Below are positions 24,086-31,240 of a DNA stretch of 64,000 nucleotides, one piece after another. The DNA comes from CAVQBJ01 sp963710725 (GTDB taxonomy: Bacteria; Actinomycetota; Thermoleophilia; Solirubrobacterales; Solirubrobacteraceae): contig CAVQBJ010000008.1 of assembly GCA_963710725.1 (NCBI GenBank), positions 124,001-188,000 of the forward strand. The letters run 5' to 3'. Numbering within the stretch: position 1 is the stretch's first letter; every line of letters begins with the position of its first letter. The notes under the pieces are model-generated. The model worked only from the letters and a program-made list of their open reading frames with translations, had not been told where the DNA came from and did no database searches. The translations under genes were made by a program, and so were the position numbers.

Positions 24086-24793
24086 TCAACCGCCCGATGT
24101 CGAGTCGGGCGCCTCCGGTGGTTGCCCACCGCGCTCGCGACTGCGCTCGCGCCGCCAGTGCCGGATGCGCTCGTGATGCCCGGACAGGAGCACCTCCGGC
24201 ACGCGCCAGCCGCGATATTCGGCCGGACGCGTGTAGTGCGGATACTCCGGATCGCCGCCGAGCGCGGCGCTGAACGACTCCTCGACCGCCGAGTCGGCAT
24301 GGCCCAGGGCGCCGGGGAGCTTGCGCAGGACGGCATCGCAGACGACCATCGCGGCCAGCTCGCCGCCGGCGAGGACGTATCGACCGATCGACAGTGTGTC
24401 GCTCGCGAAGTGCTGGATGATGCGCTCGTCGAAGCCCTCGTAGCGGCCGCACAGCAGCGTCAGGGCGGGTTCGGCGGCCAGCTCCTCCACGTAGGCGTCG
24501 TCGAGCAGCCGACCGCCGGGAACGAGTGCGATGACACGCCGCCGCGTCCGCAGCTCGGTCGGGTCCGCGTCGTAGCGCGCGCGAAGTGCCGCGTCGAGGA
24601 CATCGACGCGGAGCACCATGCCCGCCCCGCCGCCGAACGGCGTGTCGTCGACCTGACCGCCGCTCAACGATGTCGTCTCACGGAAGTTCACGCACTCCAG
24701 GCGCGCGCCGCCTTCGAGCGCGTTTGCGATGTGGCGTTGCTCGACGAACCAGCCGAACCACCCGGGGAACAGCGTGAACACGTCGATGTCCAC
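24086..24793 (-). CDS. trmD: tRNA (guanine37-N1)-methyltransferase
   Basis: TrmD methylates G37 of tRNAs to keep reading frame. Knotted SPOUT fold motifs are clear: DIDVFTLFPGWF at the N-terminus, the DDTPFGGGAGMVLR loop, LLCGRYEGFDERII and SIGRYVLAGGELAAMV. The 235-residue length is normal; the last 25 residues are charged. GTG 24793 overlaps the last base of the rimM stop (TAGTG). The 168-base gap to rplS may hold the latter's promoter. Confidence 0.95.
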   Translation of the reverse strand: MDIDVFTLFPGWFGWFVEQRHIANALEGGARLECVNFRETTSLSGGQVDDTPFGGGAGMVLRVDVLDAALRARYDADPTELRTRRRVIALVPGGRLLDDAYVEELAAEPALTLLCGRYEGFDERIIQHFASDTLSIGRYVLAGGELAAMVVCDAVLRKLPGALGHADSAVEESFSAALGGDPEYPHYTRPAEYRGWRVPEVLLSGHHERIRHWRRERSRERGGQPPEAPDSTSGG

Positions 24794-25314
24794 TACGCGT
24801 CCTCCAGTCCGAGGAAGCCGGCGCTCACGACGATCTCGCGTCCCGGCACGTCGATGCGGGTGATCGCGTCGCGCACGAGCGGCACCAGCAGCTCACCCCC
24901 GTCGTCGCGACGCACCTGCAGCGCTTCGCAGGAGGGCAGCACGAGCAGGCTCGCGACGGTGCCGACGCGGCGATCGCCGACCAGCACGCGGCAGCCCTCG
25001 AGCTCGTGGGCCCAATACTCGTCGGGCTCGAGCGGGTCGGCGTCAGCGACGTCGATCAGCAACGCGGCGCCTCGCATCGCCTCGGCCGCCTCGCGGCTGT
25101 CGGCCCCCTCGAGTCGCACGATCGGCCGCTCGTCGGTGCCGGCGCGCCGCACGACCTCGCGGCGCTGCCCATCGACGAACACGGACGCCCCGATGCGCGG
25201 CAACCGCGAGCTCGGGCGCGTGACGTGGAAGCTGCCGTCGAGCCCGTGGGGACGGCCCACTCGCCCGACCTCCAGACGGCCCTCCTGCGCGGCCATCGGC
25301 ACGTCTTCAGTCAA
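24793..25314 (-). CDS. rimM: Ribosome maturation factor RimM
   Basis: RimM binds S19 during 30S assembly. The N-terminal beta-barrel starts GRVGRPHGLDGSFHV and the PRC-barrel half holds the LEGCRVLVGDRRVGTV segment and the hydrophobic EIVVSAGFLGLED end. 173 residues. It overlaps the KH gene by eight bases and trmD by one, so the block is translated from one mRNA. Confidence 0.9.
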   Translation of the reverse strand: MTEDVPMAAQEGRLEVGRVGRPHGLDGSFHVTRPSSRLPRIGASVFVDGQRREVVRRAGTDERPIVRLEGADSREAAEAMRGAALLIDVADADPLEPDEYWAHELEGCRVLVGDRRVGTVASLLVLPSCEALQVRRDDGGELLVPLVRDAITRIDVPGREIVVSAGFLGLEDA

Positions 25315-25555
25315 CGATGTCGACGAGGACCCGCCGGTTCTCGCTCACCGCGGCGGCCTTGACGACGGTGCGCAGGGCGTGTGCGGTGCGACCACCGCGA
25401 CCGATGACCTTGCCGTAGTCGTCCGCGCCGACGCTCAGCTCGAGCACGAGCGTTCCGTCGTCCTCCTCGAACTGCTCGACCGACACGGCGTCGGGATCGT
25501 CGACAAGTCCTTCGGCGAGGTACTCCAGAAGATCGCGAAGAACGTCGCTGGGCAC
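25307..25555 (-). CDS. khpA: KH-domain RNA-binding protein (KhpA)
   Basis: The 82-residue protein is a single type II KH domain: N-terminal helix LRDLLEYLAEGLVDDP, strand, and the RNA-binding loop KVIGRGGRTAHALRTVV, ending in a strand VLVDIVD. KhpA proteins bind small RNAs and mRNA, often with KhpB (Jag). Placement between rpsP and rimM matches the classic order. Start codon ATG 25555. Confidence 0.95.
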   Translation of the reverse strand: MPSDVLRDLLEYLAEGLVDDPDAVSVEQFEEDDGTLVLELSVGADDYGKVIGRGGRTAHALRTVVKAAAVSENRRVLVDIVD

Positions 25556-25598
25556 CGTCCCCCCTTACCGCCGGCCTTCGCCGCCCGCCGTGGGCGGG

Positions 25599-25853
25599 CT
25601 AGCCGTGGCCGACCTCGATGCCCCGGATGCGCAGGAGCTTGCGCACCGTGCCGGAGGGCTGAGCGCCCCGAGCGAGCCAGCTGCGAGCGCGCTCCTCGTC
25701 GATGACGATCGTGGAGGGGTTCGTCTGGGCGTTGTAATGCCCGATCGTCTCGATCACCCGCCCGTCGCGGGGCGAACGCTGATCGGCGACGACAACGCGC
25801 CAGATCGGGTCCTTCCTACCGCCCACTCGGGTGAGCCTGAGCCTTACTGCCAC
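25599..25853 (-). CDS. rpsP: Ribosomal protein S16
   Basis: The 84-residue protein has the S16 opening AVRLRLTRVGGRKDPIWRVV, then DQRSPRDGRVIETIGHYN and a short C-terminal half. GTG 25853 is the family start and has GAGAGGAC upstream. The longer frame reaching 26033 is not used. Divergent from ffh with 167 bases between the starts, where a joint promoter region must lie. Confidence 0.95.
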   Translation of the reverse strand: MAVRLRLTRVGGRKDPIWRVVVADQRSPRDGRVIETIGHYNAQTNPSTIVIDEERARSWLARGAQPSGTVRKLLRIRGIEVGHG

Positions 25854-26006
25854 GGTGTCCTCTCTGCGTTCGGGAAGTTCTCTTCGGATTGATGCCGCCC
25901 AAGAGCTTAGACGGTGACGTGTCGAGAGGCGGGACGGTGTCCGCCGGCGGCGTGCGCGACCCACCGGGCCCGGATGCGCCTGACCGGGCCGCGCGCGCCC
26001 GGCTGC

Positions 26007-26023
26007 GACAATCCACGGTCGTG
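26007..26023 (+). promoter_or_regulatory. -10 box and probable leaderless start of ffh
   Basis: GACAAT (26007-26012) is followed by 8 bases and GTG 26021. The longer frame starting at 25889 is out of reach of this box, and the Ffh family begins at the GTG. Confidence 0.45.
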
Positions 26024-27355
26024 TTCGACTCACTCGCCGAGAAGCTGCAGGGCACCCTGTCCGACGTCCGCCAGCGGGGGACGCTGACCGAAGCCGACAT
26101 CGACAAGGCGATGCGCGAGATCCGCCTCGCGCTGCTCGAGGCCGACGTCAACTACAAGGTCGTCAAGACCTTCACCGCGACGGTGAAGGAACGCTGCCTC
26201 GGCGCGAACATCGTCGGGCAGCTCAACCCGGGCCAGCAGGTCGTGAAGATCGTCAACGACGAGCTGGCGAGCCTGATGGGCGGCGCCGCCGCGGGTCTCA
26301 GCTTCGCCCCACGCCCGCCGACCGTCGTGCTGATGGCCGGGCTGCAGGGCTCCGGCAAGACGACGGCGACGGCCAAACTCGCACGCTATCTGCACGAGGA
26401 GCACGGCTCGTCGGTCGCCGTGGCCGCCTGCGACGTCTACCGACCGGCCGCCGTCGACCAGCTCATGAAGGTCGGCGCCCAAGCCGGCGCCGCGGTCTAC
26501 GAGCAGGGAACCGACCGCACTCCGGTGGAGATCGCCGCCTGGGCGCTGGAGCGCGCGCGCGAGGAGGGCAAGGACGTGCTCATCGTCGACACGAGCGGGC
26601 GCCTGCACATCGACGCGCAGCTGATGCAGGAGCTCGTCGACATCCGTACGGCGGTCAAGCCGCACCAGATCCTGCTCGTCGTCGACGCGATGACCGGACA
26701 GGACGCCGTCAACATCGCGGAGGAGTTCGCCCACGCGGTCCAGTTCGACGGGGTGGTCATGACCAAGCTCGACGGCGACGCGCGCGGCGGCGCCGCGCTG
26801 TCGGTCAAGGCGGTCACCGGCAAGCCGATCCTGTTCGCCTCCACGGGCGAGAAGCTCGACCAGTTCGAGCGCTTCTACCCCGACCGGATGGCCCAGCGGA
26901 TCCTCGGCATGGGCGACGTGATGACGCTCATCGAGAAGGCCGAGCGCCAGTTCGACGAGGATCAGGCGATCGAGCTCGAGCGCAAGCTGCGTCGTAACGA
27001 GTTCGGACTCGACGACTTCCTCGATCAGCTCAAGACGATGCGGCGCATGGGCCCGCTGACGAACATCCTCGGAATGCTTCCGGGCCTGCAGGGCGCCCAG
27101 CTGCGCAACCTCAAGGTCGACGAGCGTGAGCTCGACCGCATCCAGGCGATCATCCTCTCGATGACGCCCGAGGAGCGCCGCCGTCCCGAGCTCATCAAGG
27201 GCTCGCGCCGGCTGCGGATCGCCCGCGGCTCGGGTACGAACGTGCAGGCGGTCAATCAGCTCGTCAAGCAGTTCGACCAGATGCGCAAGGTCATGCGCCA
27301 ACTCGGGCGCGGCAAGATGCCCGACATCGGGGCGATGCTGCGCCAGACACGCTGA
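26021..27355 (+). CDS. ffh: Signal recognition particle protein Ffh
   Basis: Ffh is the SRP54 GTPase that brings membrane-protein ribosomes to FtsY. N-domain (FDSLAEKLQGTLSDVR), G domain with GLQGSGKTTATAKLA, DTSGRLHID (G3), and TKLDGDARGG, then the Met-rich M domain (from about 315) with LKTMRRMGPLTNILGMLPG and GSGTNVQAVNQLVKQFDQMRK. 444 residues from GTG 26021. It is the only gene of the ftsY-rpsP segment read on the plus strand; in most bacteria it points the same way as its neighbours. Confidence 0.95.
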   Translation: MFDSLAEKLQGTLSDVRQRGTLTEADIDKAMREIRLALLEADVNYKVVKTFTATVKERCLGANIVGQLNPGQQVVKIVNDELASLMGGAAAGLSFAPRPPTVVLMAGLQGSGKTTATAKLARYLHEEHGSSVAVAACDVYRPAAVDQLMKVGAQAGAAVYEQGTDRTPVEIAAWALERAREEGKDVLIVDTSGRLHIDAQLMQELVDIRTAVKPHQILLVVDAMTGQDAVNIAEEFAHAVQFDGVVMTKLDGDARGGAALSVKAVTGKPILFASTGEKLDQFERFYPDRMAQRILGMGDVMTLIEKAERQFDEDQAIELERKLRRNEFGLDDFLDQLKTMRRMGPLTNILGMLPGLQGAQLRNLKVDERELDRIQAIILSMTPEERRRPELIKGSRRLRIARGSGTNVQAVNQLVKQFDQMRKVMRQLGRGKMPDIGAMLRQTR

Positions 27356-27410
27356 GAGCGCGCGGCATCGCGGACAGCTCCGCCGGGAAACGACCCGGCC
27401 GGGCCCGGCC

Positions 27411-28022
27411 CTACCCCTGCTGCGACGCCTTCGCGAGCGCCAGCACCGCGTTGCTCACGGCCGTCCCGTCGGGCCCGACGTGCTTCTGCGCATCCGCCGC
27501 GGCGCTCGGGTTGCGGTTCGTGGCCGCCGACTGCAGCTCGGAGACGTCGCGGCCGAGCGCGCGGATCGCCGCGACGAGCGTGGCCTGGGCGCCGGCGGCG
27601 CCGGCCGGCGGCGTGAGCGCCGCGATCGAATCGGCGAACCTGCCCGTCGCCGCGGCGAAGGCGCTCGACGACGACGCGATCAGCGCGAGGTTCGTGCCGC
27701 CGCCGCCGACGACGTTGTCGTAGTGCTGGGCGGCGCTCTGCCAGGCCTGCGCGAGCGGCAGCAGCTGGACTGCATACGCCTGCGCCGCCGGGTTCAGGCT
27801 CGCGGACCCCGACGTGCTCGACCCAGCGGACGGGGTCGTGGCGCTCGACGCAGCGGACGCGCTCGACGTGCTCGAGCCCGCGGCCGCGGCGGCGACGCTC
27901 GAGCTCGCGGATGTCGTGGTGCTCGTCGAGGAGGAGCCGCCCCCGCAGCCGGCCAGCGCGAGCGCGGCGCAGGCCAGCAGCGCGATCGCCGGTGTCGTTC
28001 GATGTGCGTGCGCGTTGGTCAT
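27411..28022 (-). CDS. Ser/Ala-rich lipoprotein of unknown function
   Basis: A signal peptide with lipobox ALAGC (Cys near residue 25 from ATG 28022) is followed by about 55 residues of Ser/Thr/Ala/Gly linker, then a helical domain (about 80-203) with repeated Ala-rich helices and the phrase LTPPAGAAGAQATLVAAIRAL. The 203-residue length, linker and all-helical domain resemble cell-surface tethered helical-bundle proteins, but the family is unknown to me. GAGGGAGAG before the ATG is an SD. Convergent with ffh. Confidence 0.6.
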   Translation of the reverse strand: MTNAHAHRTTPAIALLACAALALAGCGGGSSSTSTTTSASSSVAAAAAGSSTSSASAASSATTPSAGSSTSGSASLNPAAQAYAVQLLPLAQAWQSAAQHYDNVVGGGGTNLALIASSSSAFAAATGRFADSIAALTPPAGAAGAQATLVAAIRALGRDVSELQSAATNRNPSAAADAQKHVGPDGTAVSNAVLALAKASQQG

Positions 28023-28075
28023 GGCTCTCCCTCGTCGAACTCCGAAGCTGGCGCACCCTAGCAGCAGCGGTCGCA

Positions 28076-28720
28076 TCAGCGGCGCGGGCGGATGAGGGTC
28101 ACTCCGTCACGGACGGTCAGCAACACGGCGGTGACGCGCTCGTCTCGCACGAGCCCGTCGTTGAACGCCGCGATCGCGCGCGTTCCCTCCGGCCAGTCGC
28201 CGGGGGCGCCGAGCACGTCTCCGTCGCGCAGGGTGTTATCGGCGGCGATCAGTCCACGCGGCGAGAGCTTGGGCAGCACGGCCTCGTAGTAGGCCGGGTA
28301 GCTCTCCTTGTCGGCGTCGATGAAGACGAAGTCGAACGGGCCGGGCAGCTCGGCGATCGTGTCGAGCGCGGGCCCGACGCGAACCTCGATGCGATCGGCG
28401 TGCGGGCTCTCCGCGATGTGACGGCGGGCGAACTCGGCATGCCCGTCGTCGATCTCGCAGCTGACGATCCGCCCGCCCGGGGCGAGGCCCTCGGCCATCG
28501 CGAGCGCCGACGACCCGGCGTAGGTGCCGATCTCGAGCACGAGCTCGGCTCCGACGGCGAACACGAGCGTCTCGAGCAGGCGTCCGACCGTCGCGCCGCT
28601 CAGCATCTGGGGGTAGGGCAGCGTCTCGGCCGCCTCGTCGAGCAGGCCCTGCAGCCCGGCCGGAAGCGGCGTCGTGTGCTCGAGCGCGTAGCGCTCGATC
28701 TCGGGGTCGACGAGCTCCAC
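28076..28720 (-). CDS. O-methyltransferase, class I SAM-dependent
   Basis: Resembles the family 3 O-methyltransferases (caffeoyl-CoA/catechol type). Motif I is LVLEIGTYAGSSALAMA, followed by ScEIDDGHAEFAR with its acidic ribose-binding residue, the metal-site FVFIDADKESYPAYYE, and the DNTLRDGDVLG motif that supplies another metal ligand. 214 residues. GTG 28720 follows the SPFH stop by one base. The substrate cannot be read from the sequence. Confidence 0.85.
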   Translation of the reverse strand: MELVDPEIERYALEHTTPLPAGLQGLLDEAAETLPYPQMLSGATVGRLLETLVFAVGAELVLEIGTYAGSSALAMAEGLAPGGRIVSCEIDDGHAEFARRHIAESPHADRIEVRVGPALDTIAELPGPFDFVFIDADKESYPAYYEAVLPKLSPRGLIAADNTLRDGDVLGAPGDWPEGTRAIAAFNDGLVRDERVTAVLLTVRDGVTLIRPRR

Positions 28721-28721
28721 G

Positions 28722-29696
28722 TCAGGCGGCCGAGGGCGGCAACTCGCCCGGGAGCTTCGCGCCGTCCGCCGGCCCGCCGTTCTCGGCCGGCTTGGCCGGC
28801 GGCGGAGGTGGCGGCGACGCGTTGCCGTGGGCCCGGGCGGAGAACGCCTCGCCGATGCCCCCGAGCGCGCTCGCGAACTCCGACGGGATGACGAACACCT
28901 TGTTGGAATCGCCCTGCGCGAGCAGCGGCAGCATCTGCAGGTACTGATAGCTGAGCAGCTCGGGGTCCGGGCGCCCCGCATGGATCGCCGTGAACACGGT
29001 GTCGATCGCCTTCGCCTCGCCGTCGGCGCGCAGGACGGCGGCCTGGGCCTGGCCCTCGGCCTTGAGCACCGCCGACTGCTTCTCGCCCTCGGCGGTGAGG
29101 ATCAGGGCCTGCTTCTGGCCCTCGGCGGTGAGGATCGCGGCGCGACGATCGCGCTCGGCGCGCATCTGCTTCTCCATCGCCGCGCGGATGTCCGAGGGCG
29201 GATCGACGGACTTGATCTCGACGCGATTGATGCGGATGCCCCACTTGCCGGTGGCCTCGTCGAGCACGACGCGCAGCTCGGTGTTGACGTTCTCGCGCGC
29301 GGTGAGCGTCTGCTCGAGGGTCAGGCCGCCGATGACGTTACGCAGCGTGGTCACCGTGAGCTGCTCGATGGCCTGCAGCGGGTTGGCGATCTCATACGTG
29401 GCCATCTTCGGCTCGGTGATCGTGAAGTAGAGGACCGTCTCGATTCCGACGACGACGTTGTCCTCGGTGATGACCGACTGGGGGTTGAAGTTGACGACCT
29501 GCTCGCGCAGGTCGACGAGCGGGCGCACGCGATCGATGAACGGCGTCACGATCGCCAGCCCCGGTTCGAGCGTGCGGCTGTAGCGCCCGAGGCGCTCGAC
29601 GACGCCGGCGCGGGCCTGGGGGATGACGCGGATCGTGCGGTACGCCATGAACAGCGCGAACACGACGGCGACGGCAAGGACGATCAATGCAGCCAT
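28722..29696 (-). CDS. SPFH/band 7 (paraslipin/QmcA-type) protein
   Basis: N-terminal membrane anchor (2-20), then the SPFH domain (about 22-180: RAGVVERLGRYSRTLEPGL, VDLREQVVNFNPQSVITEDNV, WGIRINRVEIKSVDPP), and a helical part with four perfect-length 11-residue repeats (186-229; AEGxKQ type). A Pro-rich tail (290-324) ends the protein. Stomatin-like proteins oligomerise at membranes and act with NfeD-type partners in membrane organisation. The NfeD gene lies just upstream, 55 bases away. SD AAGGGAG is present. Confidence 0.9.
   Translation of the reverse strand: MAALIVLAVAVVFALFMAYRTIRVIPQARAGVVERLGRYSRTLEPGLAIVTPFIDRVRPLVDLREQVVNFNPQSVITEDNVVVGIETVLYFTITEPKMATYEIANPLQAIEQLTVTTLRNVIGGLTLEQTLTARENVNTELRVVLDEATGKWGIRINRVEIKSVDPPSDIRAAMEKQMRAERDRRAAILTAEGQKQALILTAEGEKQSAVLKAEGQAQAAVLRADGEAKAIDTVFTAIHAGRPDPELLSYQYLQMLPLLAQGDSNKVFVIPSEFASALGGIGEAFSARAHGNASPPPPPPAKPAENGGPADGAKLPGELPPSAA
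29010..29141 (-). repeat. Four in-frame 33-bp repeats within the SPFH gene
   Basis: Codons 186-229 encode four consecutive 11-residue units ending GQKQ, GEKQ, GQAQ and GEAK. The unit length equals the hendecad that gives a right-handed coiled coil. Confidence 0.7.
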
Positions 29697-29751
29697 GGCG
29701 AGCGGAGCTCCCTTTCAGTCGGGGGTGCGATCGTGGGATCGCCAAAGGCGC

Positions 29752-30183
29752 TCACGGCATCACCATCGCCGTCGCGCCGCGAATCTCGACGACCTCGACG
29801 CGCTGGCCGGGGTCGAGGACCTGATCGTCGTCGTAGCTGCGGGCGGTCCACACCTCGCCGTCGATCTTCACGCAGCCGACCCCCTCGTCGTTGGCGATGC
29901 GCTCGAGCACGATCGCCCGGCGACCGACGAGCGCCGCGGCGCCGGTTCGCATCGCCGGGGGCAGGCGGCGGTGGCTGCGCGCAACCGGGCGCAGCGCGGC
30001 AAACGTCAGTCCGGAGCCGGCGAGGAACACAACGGGCGTCACGATCGCGCCGGCCCCGACGAGTCCGACGACCGCAGCGAGAAACGCACCGACCGCGAAC
30101 GGCGCCAGGTACAGGCCACCCTGATGCATCTCCGCGATACCGAGGATGCACGCCACAACGAGCCATATGACCCAAGCGACCAT
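29752..30183 (-). CDS. NfeD-family membrane protein (short form)
   Basis: The 143-residue protein has three or four N-terminal membrane spans (to about residue 72), then the OB-fold NfeD C-terminal domain (about 85-143) with LVGRRAIVLERIANDEG, KIDGEVWTARS and the final strand VEVVEIRGATAMV. Lacks the serine-protease ClpP-like domain of the long form. Next to an SPFH gene, the usual pairing for a membrane-microdomain partner. Start ATG 30183 is 8 bases beyond the ftsY stop. Confidence 0.85.
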   Translation of the reverse strand: MVAWVIWLVVACILGIAEMHQGGLYLAPFAVGAFLAAVVGLVGAGAIVTPVVFLAGSGLTFAALRPVARSHRRLPPAMRTGAAALVGRRAIVLERIANDEGVGCVKIDGEVWTARSYDDDQVLDPGQRVEVVEIRGATAMVMP

Positions 30184-30190
30184 ACGTCGA

Positions 30191-31240
30191 TTATGACTCA
30201 GCGATGAGCGCGCGCGCGAAATCGCCCGGATCGAAGGGCCGCAGGTCCTCGAGCTGCTCTCCGACCCCGATGAGCTTCACCGGCAGGCCGAGCTCGCGGG
30301 CGATCGCCAGCGCGATCCCGCCCTTCGCGGTGCCGTCGAGTTTGGTCAGCACGATGCCGCTCACATCGACGGCCTCCGCGAACAGCTTCGCCTGGCGCAG
30401 GCCGTTCTGCCCGGTCGTCGCGTCGACGGTGAGCAGCGTCTCGTGGGGGGCGTCGGAGAGCTGCTTGGCGATCACGCGGCGGACCTTCGTGAGCTCGGCC
30501 ATCAGGTCGTCCTGGGTGTGCAGGCGGCCGGCGGTGTCGACGATCACGACATCGATCCCGCGTTCCTGCGCCTGCGCGACCGCGTCGTAGGCGACCGACC
30601 CGGGGTCGGCGCCCTCGGGGCCGACGACGATCTCGCACCCGGCGCGCTCGGCCCAACCCTGCAGCTGCTCGGTGGCGGCCGCGCGAAACGTGTCGGCGGC
30701 GCCGAGCAGCACCGACTTGCCGAGCTCGCGCTGCAGATGCCAGGCGAGCTTGCCGATCGTCGTCGTCTTGCCGGTCCCGTTGACGCCGACGGCCATGATC
30801 ACCGTCGGCGTGGGCCGGATGTCGATGCGCCCCTCACCCGTGCGCGCCGTGTCTGCGAGCAGCTCGATCAGTCGCTCCGACAGCGCCTCGCCACCCGACA
30901 GCCCGCCCTCGGTGGCCTCGGCCTCGAGCCGGCCCACGACCGCCGCCGTCGTGCCCGCGCCGACGTCGGCCATGATGAGCGCCTCCTCCAGGCGCTCCCA
31001 CGTCTGCTCATCGAGCGTGGCGAAGAGCGTGGCCTGGATCTCCGAGCCGAGCGCCTGCCGAGTCTTCGAGAGGTTCTCTCGCAGGCGGCGCAGGAGGCCT
31101 CGGCGTGGGGCCGCCGCGTCATCCGGTTCATCGCCGGACGCCGCGCGCGGGGCGTCACCGGTGATGAACAGATCGTTCCAGTCGCGAGGCACCCGGGGCT
31201 CAGCGTCGACGGTCAGGCGACGCCGGCGACGGGCCCCCAC
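30191..31240 (-). CDS. ftsY: Signal recognition particle receptor FtsY
   Basis: FtsY is the membrane-side GTPase for Ffh. The NG domain carries GVNGTGKTTTIGKLAW (P-loop), DTAGRLHTQDDL (G3), TKLDGTAKGG, and the C-terminal GVGEQLEDLRPFDPGDF. 349 residues from GTG 31240, which overlaps the smc 3' end by 28 bases; GTG 31192 (333 residues) would avoid the overlap. The acidic A domain is very short and basic here, as in other actinobacteria. Start uncertain, identity certain. Confidence 0.95.
   Translation of the reverse strand: MGARRRRRLTVDAEPRVPRDWNDLFITGDAPRAASGDEPDDAAAPRRGLLRRLRENLSKTRQALGSEIQATLFATLDEQTWERLEEALIMADVGAGTTAAVVGRLEAEATEGGLSGGEALSERLIELLADTARTGEGRIDIRPTPTVIMAVGVNGTGKTTTIGKLAWHLQRELGKSVLLGAADTFRAAATEQLQGWAERAGCEIVVGPEGADPGSVAYDAVAQAQERGIDVVIVDTAGRLHTQDDLMAELTKVRRVIAKQLSDAPHETLLTVDATTGQNGLRQAKLFAEAVDVSGIVLTKLDGTAKGGIALAIARELGLPVKLIGVGEQLEDLRPFDPGDFARALIAES

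Noticed and set aside
27411..28076. Start of the Ser/Ala-rich lipoprotein at 28076
   Set aside because: The signal peptide and SD fit ATG 28022; the additional 18 residues would precede a normal signal sequence.
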